Below, piece after piece: positions 30,800-39,964 of a stretch of 64,000 bases of DNA. The notes beneath the pieces were generated by a model. It worked only from the letters and a program-made list of their open reading frames with translations. It did no database searches and had not been told where the DNA came from. The stretch is from contig NC_006513.1 of the NCBI RefSeq assembly GCF_000025965.1, forward strand, positions 3,472,001 through 3,536,000, in the 5' to 3' direction. The translations under genes and the position numbers were made by a program. Source of the stretch: Aromatoleum aromaticum EbN1 (GTDB taxonomy: Bacteria > Pseudomonadota > Gammaproteobacteria > Burkholderiales > Rhodocyclaceae). The first letter of the stretch is position 1, and each line of letters opens with the position of its first letter.

Positions 30800-31927
30800 A
30801 TGAAGGTGCTGATTACCGGGGCGAACGGCTTCGTCGGCCGGAACCTGCAGCTGCATCTGGCCGAGCGCAGGGACGTGGAGGTGGTGTGCTTCACGCGCGG
30901 GCAGGACGTATCGGCGCTGCCCGCGCTGCTGCAGGGGGTGGACTTCGTGTTCCACCTGGCCGGCATCAACCGGCCGCAGGACCCGCACGAGTTCGTCACC
31001 GGCAATGTGGACCTGACGCAGGCGCTGTGCGAGGCCGTGTGCGCGGTCGCTGATTCCAGCGGCAAGCGGGTGCCGATCGTTTATACGTCGTCGATCCAGG
31101 CCGCGCGCGACAACCCGTATGGCCAGAGCAAGCGCCGGGCGGAGGAAGCCTTGCTGGCCGCAGCGCGCACCCACCGGCTGCCGGTGCATGTGTTCCGGCT
31201 GCCGAATGTGTTCGGCAAATGGTGCAGGCCGAACTACAACTCGGCGGTGGCGACGTTCTGCCACAACATTGCGCGCGACTTGCCGATCCAGATCAACGAC
31301 CCGGCCGCGCCGGTGACGCTGGTATATGTGGATGACGTGATCGAGCGCTTCGTGCAGCTGATGGATGGCGCCGATGCCGCGGTGGATGCGGACGGGTTCG
31401 CGAGCGTCGCGCCGCAGTACACGACGACGGTGGGCGAGCTGGCCCGGCTGATCCGGACTTTCAAGGACAGCCGCGACACGCTGATGACCGAGCGCGTCGG
31501 CACCGGCCTGGTGCGCGCGCTGTATGCGACCTACGTGAGCTACCTGCCGCCGGAAGCTTTCACCTACACCGTGCCGCAGCACGGCGATGCGCGCGGCGTG
31601 TTCGTCGAGATGCTGAAGACGCCCGACTGCGGGCAGTTCTCGTTCTTCACCGCGCATCCGGGCATCACCCGCGGCGGCCACTACCACCACACCAAGACCG
31701 AGAAGTTCCTGGTGATCAGGGGCGAGGCCCGCTTCAGGTTCCGCCACATGCAGACCGGCGAAACGCACGAACTGGTGACCCGCGGCGACAAGGCCGAGAT
31801 CGTCGAGACGGTGCCGGGGTGGACGCACGACATCACCAACATCGGCGGCGACGAGATGGTGGTGATGCTGTGGGCGAACGAGGTGTTCGACCGGGCGCGG
31901 CCGGATACGTATGCATGTGCGCTGTGA
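30800..31927 (+). CDS. capF: Bifunctional C3-epimerase/C4-reductase (CapF/FnlB/WbjC)
   Basis: 375 residues. The N-terminal part is a short-chain dehydrogenase (ITGANGFVGRNLQLHLAE, SKRRAEEAL); from about 250 there is a cupin domain with GGHYHHTKTEKFLVI. This fused architecture is specific to CapF, which epimerises C3 and reduces C4 of the CapE product. A piece of the 3' end of a capF-type gene recurs at 46795-46827. Confidence 0.92.
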   Translation: MKVLITGANGFVGRNLQLHLAERRDVEVVCFTRGQDVSALPALLQGVDFVFHLAGINRPQDPHEFVTGNVDLTQALCEAVCAVADSSGKRVPIVYTSSIQAARDNPYGQSKRRAEEALLAAARTHRLPVHVFRLPNVFGKWCRPNYNSAVATFCHNIARDLPIQINDPAAPVTLVYVDDVIERFVQLMDGADAAVDADGFASVAPQYTTTVGELARLIRTFKDSRDTLMTERVGTGLVRALYATYVSYLPPEAFTYTVPQHGDARGVFVEMLKTPDCGQFSFFTAHPGITRGGHYHHTKTEKFLVIRGEARFRFRHMQTGETHELVTRGDKAEIVETVPGWTHDITNIGGDEMVVMLWANEVFDRARPDTYACAL

Positions 31928-31967
31928 GAAGCAGGCGCCCGGGTTGATGAAAGTACGTGTTTACCTG

Positions 31968-31996
31968 TTGGTATCGCGGGTGAGGGAGACTATACT
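31968..31996 (+). promoter_or_regulatory. sigma70-type promoter of the Abi_2 RNA leader
   Basis: TTGGTA (31968-31973), 17-bp spacer, TATACT (31991-31996). It lies in the capF-wecB gap and would start a short transcript at about 32003, just before the structured RNA. Confidence 0.65.
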
Positions 31997-31999
31997 GCA

Positions 32000-32061
32000 T
32001 GGCAACAGCGCCCAAACCTCTGATGTCGGCTCGTCCGGCATTATGTTTGGGCCTTCTTTTT
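32000..32061 (+). ncRNA. Structured RNA leader ending in a terminator (abiF-RNA-like)
   Basis: An outer stem GCCCAAAC (32010-32017) with GTTTGGGC (32045-32052) encloses an inner stem ATGTCGG (32023-32029) with CCGGCAT (32035-32041, one T-G pair). CTTCTTTTT (32053-32061) follows, so the RNA should end as a ~55-60-nt terminated transcript. The Abi_2 gene starts 11 bp later. A conserved RNA upstream of AbiF/Abi_2 genes is known (the abiF RNA motif); assignment here is by position and shape, not by a covariance search. Confidence 0.6.
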
Positions 32062-32071
32062 GGGGCGCGTG

Positions 32072-33070
32072 GTGAGCGCGCTCGCTCCCCCGAAGCCTTT
32101 CAAGTCTTACGCCGAACTGGTGGCGCTGCTGCGCGGCCGGGGCATGGCGGTGACCGATGCCGGACGCGCCGAACGCAAGCTGGGGCAGGTGGGTTACTAC
32201 CGGCTGAGCGGATACTGGTATGTCTGCCGGGCCTTGTGTCGGGATGAACAGGGTCGGGCTGTGCTGTGCAGTACAACGCGGCGACCGCGTCGTGAAGACC
32301 GCTTCCTGGCAGGCACGAGCTTCGACAAAGTATTTGAACTCTATTTGTTCGACAAGCGGCTGCGCCTGCTGATGCTGGATGCGATCGAGCGCATCGAGGT
32401 GCATGTGCGCAGCGTGGTGGCGCACGAGGTCGGCTATCACGACCCGCTCGCCTATCAGGACAGCCGTTTCATCAATCCCAAACAGACGCGTAACTTCCCG
32501 GATCGCCACACGGGGCGACAGCGCAATGCATGGAGCGACTGGCTGCAGCGGCAGAACGACCAGGTGAGCCGCAGCCGCGAAGACTGTATCGACTGGCATC
32601 GCAAGGCGAACAAGGCCATGCCCTTCTGGGTGGTGGTGGAGGCGTGGGACTTCGGCACCGTGTCGAAGTACTTCGAGATGCTGAAAGGGACCTATCAGAA
32701 TCGCGTATGCCAGCGCTTGGGCATCAACAATGCGGCTGTTCTGAAGACGTGGTTGCAGGAACTGAACATCCTGCGCAACCGCTGTGCCCACCACGCTCGA
32801 ATCTGGAACCAGACGACGAGCAACCCGCTGCCGGGTTTGTCCGATCCTTACTTCCATACATTGGGCATGGATGCCGGAGCGGGATCGCGGCTGTATGGCC
32901 TGATCGCGGTGATCTGGTTTCTGGTGCGCAGGATTGGTCCGAGCTCGCAGTGGCTACACGAGATCGCAAACCTGATCGCGACCAAGCCGGATCTGCCCGG
33001 GTGTACGTTCGCTGTTATGGGGTTTCCGGACGAATCCGGATTTCCAGGAAAACTTTTCGGAATGAACTGA
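32072..33070 (+). CDS. Abi_2-family abortive infection protein (HEPN)
   Basis: 332 residues of the AbiD/AbiF (Abi_2) family. The N-terminal [13 protein letters not shown] and [14 protein letters not shown] blocks are typical. The C-terminal half holds the HEPN ribonuclease motif R235-NRCA-H240 (in [14 protein letters not shown]). Such proteins stop phage growth by RNA cleavage. GTG 32072 was taken as start after GGGGCG; GTG 32069 and TTG 32060 are alternatives, but the latter lies in the terminator. It splits the CapE-CapF-WecB pathway genes. Confidence 0.85.
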   Translation: MSALAPPKPFKSYAELVALLRGRGMAVTDAGRAERKLGQVGYYRLSGYWYVCRALCRDEQGRAVLCSTTRRPRREDRFLAGTSFDKVFELYLFDKRLRLLMLDAIERIEVHVRSVVAHEVGYHDPLAYQDSRFINPKQTRNFPDRHTGRQRNAWSDWLQRQNDQVSRSREDCIDWHRKANKAMPFWVVVEAWDFGTVSKYFEMLKGTYQNRVCQRLGINNAAVLKTWLQELNILRNRCAHHARIWNQTTSNPLPGLSDPYFHTLGMDAGAGSRLYGLIAVIWFLVRRIGPSSQWLHEIANLIATKPDLPGCTFAVMGFPDESGFPGKLFGMN

Positions 33071-33081
33071 TCCATTTCTCT

Positions 33082-34218
33082 ATGAAAAAACTGAAAGTCA
33101 TGTCCGTGGTCGGCACCCGGCCCGAGATCATTCGCCTGTCGCGCGTGCTGGCCGCGCTCGACCGGCATTGCGAGCATGTGCTGGTGCATACCGGCCAGAA
33201 CTACGACTACGAGCTGAACCAGGTCTTCTTCGATGACCTGGGGGTGCGCAAGCCGGATCACTTCCTCAACAGCGCGGCCGGCAGCAGCGGGGCGGCGCAC
33301 ACAATCGGCAACCTGATCATCGGCGTGGACCAGGTGCTGGCCGAAGTCCTGCCCGAAGCGATGCTGGTGTTGGGCGACACGAACAGCTGCCTGTCGGTGA
33401 TCCCGGCCAAGCGGCGCAAGGTGCCCATCTTCCATATGGAGGCGGGCAACCGCTGCTTCGACCAGCGCGTGCCGGAAGAAACCAACCGCCGCATCGTCGA
33501 CCACACCGCCGACATCAACCTGACCTACAGCACGATCGCGCGCGACTACCTGCTGCGCGAAGGCCTGCCGCCCGACCAGGTGATCAAGACCGGCAGTCCG
33601 ATGTTCGAGGTGCTGACGCACTACCGGCCGCGCATCGATGCGTCCGACGTGCTGCAGCGGCTGGAACTGGAGGAGGGGCGTTACTTCGTCGTCAGCGCGC
33701 ACCGCGAGGAAAACATCGAATCCGAGCGCGCGTTCACCAAGCTGGTGGCAGTGCTGAACGCGGTGGCCGAGGACCACGACCTGCCGGTGATCGTGTCGAC
33801 CCATCCGCGCACGCAAAAGCGCGTCGATGCGACCGGTGCGAAGTTCCATCCCCGGGTGCGGCTGCTGAAGCCGCTGGGTTTCCACGACTATGTGAAGCTG
33901 CAGCTGTCGGCCAAGGCCGTGCTGTCGGACAGCGGCACGATCAACGAGGAGTCGTCAATCCTGAACTTCCCGGCGCTGAACCTGCGCGAGGCGCACGAGC
34001 GGCCGGAAGGCATGGAAGAGGCGGCGGTGATGATGGTGGGGCTGGAAGTGGAGCGCGTGCGCCAGGGGCTGGCGATCCTCGAATCGCAATCGCGCGGCGA
34101 ACTGCGCAGCCTGCGCCAGGTGGCCGACTACAGCATGCCGAACGTGTCGGACAAGGTCGTGCGCATCATTCACAGTTATACGGATTACGTGAATCGCGTG
34201 GTCTGGAAGAAGTACTGA
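33082..34218 (+). CDS. wecB: UDP-HexNAc 2-epimerase (WecB family; CapG/FnlC/WbjD type)
   Basis: 378 residues of the non-hydrolysing UDP-GlcNAc 2-epimerase family. [14 protein letters not shown] begins the protein; [24 protein letters not shown] and [10 protein letters not shown] are the active-site blocks. Next to CapE/CapF it should perform the last C2 epimerisation to UDP-L-FucNAc. The frame is open to 32530, but that part lies in the Abi gene; the family start is ATG 33082. Fragments of its 5' part recur at 46757, 48502, 52174 and 63186. Confidence 0.92.
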   Translation: MKKLKVMSVVGTRPEIIRLSRVLAALDRHCEHVLVHTGQNYDYELNQVFFDDLGVRKPDHFLNSAAGSSGAAHTIGNLIIGVDQVLAEVLPEAMLVLGDTNSCLSVIPAKRRKVPIFHMEAGNRCFDQRVPEETNRRIVDHTADINLTYSTIARDYLLREGLPPDQVIKTGSPMFEVLTHYRPRIDASDVLQRLELEEGRYFVVSAHREENIESERAFTKLVAVLNAVAEDHDLPVIVSTHPRTQKRVDATGAKFHPRVRLLKPLGFHDYVKLQLSAKAVLSDSGTINEESSILNFPALNLREAHERPEGMEEAAVMMVGLEVERVRQGLAILESQSRGELRSLRQVADYSMPNVSDKVVRIIHSYTDYVNRVVWKKY

Positions 34219-34222
34219 CAGA

Positions 34223-35452
34223 ATGGCTACCCGAGTTCTGCTGCTGACCCAGTGGTTCGATCCCGAGCCGACTTTCAAGGGCATTGTCTTTGCCCGGGAA
34301 CTGGTGCGCCAAGGCTTCGAAGTCGAGGTCGTGACCGGCTTTCCGAACTATCCGGGCGGAAAGGTGTATCCGGGCTACCGGATAAAACACTTGCAGCGAG
34401 AGGAGATCGACGGCGTACACGTCACCCGCCTCCCTCTTTACCCAAGTCATGATCAAGGCGCTGTGGGGCGGGTCCTCAACTATGTCAGCTTCGGGGCTTC
34501 TTCGGCCTTGTATGGCTTGTTCGGTGCGAAGCGACCGGATGTGATCTATGCCTATCATCCCCCGTTGACGGTGGGCATTGCAGCAGTGTTGATTCGGCTG
34601 TTTCGTCGCGTTCCGGTCGTGTACGACATACAGGACATGTGGCCCGATACGCTGCGTGCGACGGGAATGTTCTCGAATCAACGCGCGTTGAAAGCCGTGT
34701 CGTGGGTTTGCGACTGCGTTTATCGTCACGTCGACCGTCTGGTTGTGTTGTCACCGGGCTTCCGGCGTCTGCTGATCGAACGTGGCGTGCCAAAAGACAA
34801 GATCGACGTCATCTACAACTGGTGCGCCGAAGATGCGATCGGGGTTCCAACCGGTGAAGTCCCTCCGGGATTTCCTGGCCCTCAGCACTTTCGTGTGCTC
34901 TTTGCCGGGAACATGGGCAAGGCGCAGGCTCTCGACTCAGTGCTGGAGGCTGCGGCTTTGGTGCGCGACGTGGCGCCCACATTGCGCTTCGTGTTTCTTG
35001 GCGGCGGAGTCGAGGTAGCGCAGCTTCGACAGATTGCCAGCGATCGGCAATTGCACAATGTTGTCTTCCTGCCACCCGTGCCGATGGCAGAAGTAGGAAG
35101 CTATCTCGCGGCGGCGGATGCCCTGATGGTCCACCTGAAAAAAGACCCGCTTTTCAAAATCACAATTCCCTCGAAGACTCAGGCCTATATGGCGGCTGGC
35201 AAGCCGGTCCTGATGGCAGTCGAGGGCGACGCAGCGGATTTGGTCAGAGAAAGCGGCTGCGGGCGGGTTTCTGATTCTGAAGATCCCCGCGCGATCGCCG
35301 ATGCCGCCCTGACGCTGATGCGTGCGACATGCGAAGAGCGGGCCTTGATGGCTCGTAACGCTCGCCAGTTTTATCAGGAGAAGCTGTCCCTCAGTGTCGG
35401 CGTGAGCAGGTTCGCGTCGATTTTTCGAACCTTGGGCGCGCAGCAAGCGTAG
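34223..35452 (+). CDS. wbuB: Glycosyltransferase WbuB-like (L-FucNAc transferase)
   Basis: 409 residues. LLLTQWFDPEPTFKG at the N terminus and the GT4-type C-terminal domain (LFAGNMGKAQALDSVLEAA, PSKTQAYMAAGKPVLMAVEG) fit WbuB, which usually follows the FnlA-FnlB-FnlC genes and adds L-FucNAc. It starts 4 bp after wecB. The glycosyltransferase fragments found later in the window belong to a different relative. Confidence 0.85.
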   Translation: MATRVLLLTQWFDPEPTFKGIVFARELVRQGFEVEVVTGFPNYPGGKVYPGYRIKHLQREEIDGVHVTRLPLYPSHDQGAVGRVLNYVSFGASSALYGLFGAKRPDVIYAYHPPLTVGIAAVLIRLFRRVPVVYDIQDMWPDTLRATGMFSNQRALKAVSWVCDCVYRHVDRLVVLSPGFRRLLIERGVPKDKIDVIYNWCAEDAIGVPTGEVPPGFPGPQHFRVLFAGNMGKAQALDSVLEAAALVRDVAPTLRFVFLGGGVEVAQLRQIASDRQLHNVVFLPPVPMAEVGSYLAAADALMVHLKKDPLFKITIPSKTQAYMAAGKPVLMAVEGDAADLVRESGCGRVSDSEDPRAIADAALTLMRATCEERALMARNARQFYQEKLSLSVGVSRFASIFRTLGAQQA

Positions 35453-35570
35453 ATCTGGGCTTACAAACTCTTGGTATGACGTTCATCGGGTCAATACAGT
35501 GATGCTTGCTGAGATGGGCATTCCCGAAAGCAGCCCTAAAATCCCCTCTCACATGATCGAGGGCTGAATC

Positions 35571-36869
35571 ATGCATATCGATACGCTTCGGGTAGAGAAC
35601 TTCCGCTGCTTTAAGCAGGAGACGTTCGAGTTCCAGTCTGGATTCAACCTGCTTGTCGGTGTCAATGGCAGCGGCAAGACATCGCTGCTGAAGGCGATTG
35701 CAGCCGGGTTGGCAACTCCGATCAACGGGTTGGGAAAAAGCCCACGTTGGCCGCATGCCGAGGAGGCGAACGCCCGCCTTGCCTTGATCGAACTGCAGGG
35801 GCGGGTTCGGTATGAGCGGTGTTACCCCGTGCGTATCGAGCTCGAAGGCGAAGTTTGCGGGTCTGCACGAAGTTGGTGGGTGGAACAACCCGGGCCGGCT
35901 AGCCAATCAAAATTCGAACACACGGTTTTTTCTGCAATCGCGGACGAGTCTGCCCGCATCGCTCAGGGAGGACAGGGCGCTTTGCCTCTAGCGGCGTTCT
36001 ATGGAGCCGAACGGCAGTGGCGGCTGAGCGGGGTGGGCGCTGACACCGCCGTGCGGCATCAGGATTCGCGCCTGGACGCTTATGCCTCATGGTTCGATGC
36101 CGCCCTCGACATGAAAGGGCTCGAAACCTGGGTCATCGGCAAATCACTGGAACGCCTGGAAGCCGAATCGGACAGCCGCGATGTAGACAACGGCGGTGCG
36201 CTCGATGAGCTGGCGCTGGTCAACCGCGCCGTGGCGCTTGCGATACCGGGGGCGAAAGGCTTGCGCTACGACATCAAGTACCGGCGCTTGGTCCTGGAGT
36301 GGCAGGACGCCGACCCCGTACCGTTCGAGACCCTGAGCGATGGCCAGCGCGCCTTGGCTGCACTGGTGGCCGACATCGCGCGACGCATGTGCCTGCTCAA
36401 TCCCCAATTGGGGGCGCGTGTGCTGGACGAAACGCCTGGCGTGGTCCTGATCGACGAACTCGACATGCATTTGCATCCGGCGTGGCAACGCAGGGTCTGC
36501 GGCGTGCTGAAGACTGCGTTTCCGTGCATCCAGTTCATCGCCGCCTCGCATTCGCCGCAGATCATCGGCGAGCTCGTGGCCGACGAAATCCTGCTGATGA
36601 AGGGCGGCCAGGTAGTGGGCCATCCAGAGCGGGCGCTGGGTTTGCCAAGCAGCGAAGTGCTTGCCGAGATCATGGGTACCGAACCGCAGAATACGGAGGT
36701 CGCGGCCGCACTGCGACGAATCCATCAGGCGCTGGACAACGAGCAACTCGACGTGGCCGAGCGGGAAATCGTGGCGCTGGAGTCGAAGGTCGGGGCGATT
36801 CCCGATGTGATCGAGGTGCGTAGTGAGCTCGACAGCCTGCGTTGGCTGGGCGAGGAGGACCAGCCTTGA
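35571..36869 (+). CDS. ptuA: AAA ATPase of a Septu-like defence system (PtuA-like)
   Basis: 432 residues. An SMC/ABC-type ATPase with RVENFRCFKQETFEFQSGFN at the start, Walker A GVNGSGKTS (Gly30-Ser38), signature-like LSDGQRALAALV and Walker B VVLIDELDMHLHPAW (Asp295-Glu296). It overlaps the HNH nuclease gene by 4 bp. This ATPase/HNH pair matches the Septu anti-phage layout, in which the ATPase complex controls the nuclease. A general ATPase/HNH pair is the alternative reading. Confidence 0.8.
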   Translation: MHIDTLRVENFRCFKQETFEFQSGFNLLVGVNGSGKTSLLKAIAAGLATPINGLGKSPRWPHAEEANARLALIELQGRVRYERCYPVRIELEGEVCGSARSWWVEQPGPASQSKFEHTVFSAIADESARIAQGGQGALPLAAFYGAERQWRLSGVGADTAVRHQDSRLDAYASWFDAALDMKGLETWVIGKSLERLEAESDSRDVDNGGALDELALVNRAVALAIPGAKGLRYDIKYRRLVLEWQDADPVPFETLSDGQRALAALVADIARRMCLLNPQLGARVLDETPGVVLIDELDMHLHPAWQRRVCGVLKTAFPCIQFIAASHSPQIIGELVADEILLMKGGQVVGHPERALGLPSSEVLAEIMGTEPQNTEVAAALRRIHQALDNEQLDVAEREIVALESKVGAIPDVIEVRSELDSLRWLGEEDQP

Positions 36870-37552
36870 GATGCATCGTGAAAGGGCCGGAACCACGCGA
36901 GTTGCTGGATTGGAAGCGCCAGAATCGAGCAAGCCCGCAGAATCTGACCTACACGGGGGGCGGGTTTCCGCGTGAAGCGGTCAAGCATGCGTTGATGGTT
37001 GAACAGCATCATCTGTGCGCTTATACGATGCGCGGGCTGAAGTCTGCGGCCGATTGCCACATCGAGCATGTGTTGCCGCAGGCACGAAAAAACCCGGAAG
37101 AAACGATCGACTACCACAATATGTTGGCCTGCTACCCAGGCAGCAACAGCAAGACGGTATGCGAGTTCGGCGCCCATGCAAAGGGCGACTACGACCCGGA
37201 ACGGGGTCCGTTCTGTTCCCCATTGCACAAAGCGACACCTTCGAAGTTCAGATTCTCTGAGACGGGAGAGGTGACTGGTCGTGATGATGTGGCACAGGCA
37301 ACGATCGAGGTGCTGCGGCTCAACCACCCGATCCTGGTCCATGACCGCGAAGCTGCCATTCGAGGCGGTTTGAAGCCGGGCAGACGACGGCAGTTCTCTG
37401 CAGCGGCTGCGCGGCGTCTGGCTGCCGAGGTCCGAAAGCCGGACTTCGAGGGGCGATTGCGGCCGTACTGCGAGGCGATTGCGCAGGCGGCGCTGAAGTA
37501 TGCCGATAAGGAAGAGCGCAAAGCGCGCCGGCTACGTCAGCGCCGTGTTTAG
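36866..37552 (+). CDS. ptuB: HNH endonuclease of a Septu-like system (PtuB-like)
   Basis: 228 residues from TTG 36866, overlapping the ptuA stop. The start MRCIVKGPEP is typical of the TIGR02646/PtuB group. HNH residues appear as HHLCAYTM (Cys51), CHIEHVLPQ (Cys64, His65, Glu67, His68), NMLACYPG (Asn85, Cys89) and a zinc pair near Cys99/His104. All catalytic parts look intact, so the module is probably active. The pair sits between wbuB and the aminotransferase gene. Confidence 0.83.
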   Translation: MRCIVKGPEPRELLDWKRQNRASPQNLTYTGGGFPREAVKHALMVEQHHLCAYTMRGLKSAADCHIEHVLPQARKNPEETIDYHNMLACYPGSNSKTVCEFGAHAKGDYDPERGPFCSPLHKATPSKFRFSETGEVTGRDDVAQATIEVLRLNHPILVHDREAAIRGGLKPGRRRQFSAAAARRLAAEVRKPDFEGRLRPYCEAIAQAALKYADKEERKARRLRQRRV

Positions 37553-37600
37553 CCTTCCCGAACCGAACCATCAGGAATCCAATAATCAACGCTTCTTGTC

Positions 37601-38779
37601 ATGACAGATAACGATACCCACTTTGCCGCCCTCGTCGATTTGGTTGGCACTCTCTACGGCGGCGGCCCGACGCCCTTGCATCGCCCCGTTTTCGAAGGCA
37701 ACGAAAAGCAATACCTGATCGACTGCATCGACTCGAACTTCGTGTCCTCGGTGGGCGCGCGCGTGACCGAGTTCGAAGAGCGGATCGCCGGCTTCACCGG
37801 GGCACGGTTTGCGGTTGCCACGGTCAACGGCACGGCCGCGCTGCACGTCGCCCTGCAACTGGCCGGCGTGGCGCGGGGCGATGAGGTGATCAGCCAGGCG
37901 CTCACGTTCATCGCGACCTGCAATGCGCTCACTTACGCCGGTGCCCGGCCGGTTTTTATCGACGTGGACCGGGACACCCTGGGCCTGAGCCCGCGGGCGC
38001 TGAGAACCTGGCTTGCGGCCAACGCTGTAATGCGTGACGGGCAGGCCTTCAATCGGGCCACCGGCGCGCGGATCGCGGCCTGCGTGCCGATGCACACGTT
38101 CGGCTTGCCTTGCCGCATCGAAGAAATCGTCGCGATCTGTGACGAGTACGCGATACCCGTCGTGGAAGATGCCGCGGAGTCGCTCGGCAGCTACGTCGGC
38201 GAACGGCATACCGGCACCTTCGGAAGGCTCGCAACGCTCAGCTTCAACGGCAACAAGATCATCACCACCGGCGGGGGGGGGATGATCGTCACCAACGATG
38301 AAGAACTGGCCAGGCGCGCCAAACACTTGACCACGACGGCCAAGATTCCGCATCCGTACGAGTTCGAGCACGACGAAATCGGCTACAACTACCGGCTACC
38401 CAACGTGAATGCCGCGCTCGGCTGCGCGCAGATGGAAAAGCTGCCCGCAATGCTGACGATCAAGGCCGAGGTGGCGCAGCGCTACGCGGCGTTTTGCGAA
38501 CAGCATGGCCTCCGCTATGTCGGCGCGCTGCCGGGCATGCGGCCGAATTTCTGGCTGAACGCGGTCGTGCTCGACTCGCGTCAGGCGCGTGATGCGCTCC
38601 TCGAATACACCAACAGCCGGGGCGTCATGACGCGGCCGATCTGGCGTTTGATGTCTTCGTTGGAGATGTTCAAGGACTGCCAGCACGATGGGCTGGAAAA
38701 CTCGCGCTGGCTCGAGGATCGCGTCGTGAATCTTCCTTCCAGCGTGCCTGAAAGCGAATTCTGGAGACTCCAGCAATGA
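37601..38779 (+). CDS. PLP-dependent sugar aminotransferase (DegT/DnrJ family, LegC-type)
   Basis: 392 residues. It would convert a UDP-4-keto-6-deoxy-HexNAc to the 4-amino sugar using glutamate. The long N-terminal extension (TPLHRPVFEGNEKQYLIDC) matches the LegC-type branch. NGTAALHVALQLAG binds PLP phosphate, VVEDAAESLGS gives the conserved Asp, and SFNGNKIITTGGGG contains the Schiff-base Lys. It overlaps the dehydratase gene by 4 bp, giving a dehydratase/aminotransferase pair. Confidence 0.9.
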   Translation: MTDNDTHFAALVDLVGTLYGGGPTPLHRPVFEGNEKQYLIDCIDSNFVSSVGARVTEFEERIAGFTGARFAVATVNGTAALHVALQLAGVARGDEVISQALTFIATCNALTYAGARPVFIDVDRDTLGLSPRALRTWLAANAVMRDGQAFNRATGARIAACVPMHTFGLPCRIEEIVAICDEYAIPVVEDAAESLGSYVGERHTGTFGRLATLSFNGNKIITTGGGGMIVTNDEELARRAKHLTTTAKIPHPYEFEHDEIGYNYRLPNVNAALGCAQMEKLPAMLTIKAEVAQRYAAFCEQHGLRYVGALPGMRPNFWLNAVVLDSRQARDALLEYTNSRGVMTRPIWRLMSSLEMFKDCQHDGLENSRWLEDRVVNLPSSVPESEFWRLQQ

Positions 38780-39963
38780 ATGTGCTTCAACTGATCGGGC
38801 GCGAGCGCCTGTTGTTCGATACCGACCTCGCGCGCGAGGAAAAGCGCTTGACCGAGCTGGTGAAAGGCAGCCGCTTTCTGGTGATCGGTGGGGCGGGGTC
38901 GATCGGCCAGGCGGTCACGCGAGAGATCTTCAAGCGTGGGCCGCGCGTGCTGCATGTGGTCGACATCAGCGAGAACAACATGGTCGAACTGGTGCGCGAC
39001 ATCCGCAGCACGCTCGGCTACATCGACGGCGACTTCCGCACCTTCGCGATCGACTGCGGCGGGCGGGAGTTCGACGCCCTGATGAACGCCGGGGACGGTT
39101 ACGACTATGTACTGAACCTGTCGGCACTCAAGCACGTGCGCAGCGAGAAGGATCCGTTCACCTTGATGCGTTTGATCGAGGTGAACGTGCTCAACACGAT
39201 CGCGACCATCGCCCAGGCGCGCGCGAAAGGGGCGCGCAAGTACTTTTGCGTGTCGACCGACAAGGCGGCCAACCCGGTGAACATGATGGGGGCGAGCAAG
39301 CGGATCATGGAGATGTTCCTGATGCGCGAGAGTCTGAGCCTGCCGATTTCGACCGCGCGGTTTGCCAACGTCGCGTTTTCCGACGGTTCCTTGCTGCATG
39401 GCTTCAACCAGCGCTTTGCCAAGCGCCAGCCGATTTCGGCGCCGAACGACGTGCGCCGTTATTTCGTGACGCCGCAGGAGTCGGGCGAGCTGTGCCTGAT
39501 GTCGTGCCTGCTCGGGGACAATCGCGACATCTTCTTCCCGAAGCTGAGCGAGGCGCTGCATCTGACGCGCTTTTCCGACATCGCGGTGCGCTACCTCGAA
39601 TCGCTGGGTTACGAGCCGCATGAATGCGGCAGCGAGGACGAGGCGCGCGAACGCGGCGCGGAGCTGATCGCGAAGCGCAAGTGGCCGGTGTATTTCTTCG
39701 CCAGCGACACCACCGGCGAAAAGGACTTCGAGGAGTTCTTTACCGAGCGCGAAACGCTGGACATGGCGCGGTTCGATACCGTCGGGGTGATCAAGAACGC
39801 GGCTGAGTTCGACGGCGCCCGCCTGGATCGATTCATTGCGCGCATTAACGAGATCCGCGCCCGGCCGACCTGGGACAAGGCGGAGATCGTCGCGCTCTTC
39901 AACGAGATGATCCCGGAGTTCGACCACAAGGAAACCGGCAAGTATCTGGACAACAGGATGTGA
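38776..39963 (+). CDS. UDP-GlcNAc 4,6-dehydratase (CapD/FlaA1-type, LegB-like)
   Basis: 395 residues, Polysacc_synt_2 family. VIGGAGSIGQAVTREIF is the Rossmann motif (~38-54), and STDKAANPVNMMGASKRIME is the active-site helix. It lacks the membrane domain of WbpM. It should provide the keto sugar for the aminotransferase before it, toward a bacillosamine- or QuiNAc4N-like sugar. Confidence 0.88.
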   Translation: MNVLQLIGRERLLFDTDLAREEKRLTELVKGSRFLVIGGAGSIGQAVTREIFKRGPRVLHVVDISENNMVELVRDIRSTLGYIDGDFRTFAIDCGGREFDALMNAGDGYDYVLNLSALKHVRSEKDPFTLMRLIEVNVLNTIATIAQARAKGARKYFCVSTDKAANPVNMMGASKRIMEMFLMRESLSLPISTARFANVAFSDGSLLHGFNQRFAKRQPISAPNDVRRYFVTPQESGELCLMSCLLGDNRDIFFPKLSEALHLTRFSDIAVRYLESLGYEPHECGSEDEARERGAELIAKRKWPVYFFASDTTGEKDFEEFFTERETLDMARFDTVGVIKNAAEFDGARLDRFIARINEIRARPTWDKAEIVALFNEMIPEFDHKETGKYLDNRM

Positions 39964-39964
39964 C

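Noticed and set aside
32530-34218. A longer version of wecB starting at 32530
   Set aside because: The extra ~184 codons lie inside the Abi_2 gene in another frame, and the epimerase family starts at [11 protein letters not shown] (33082).
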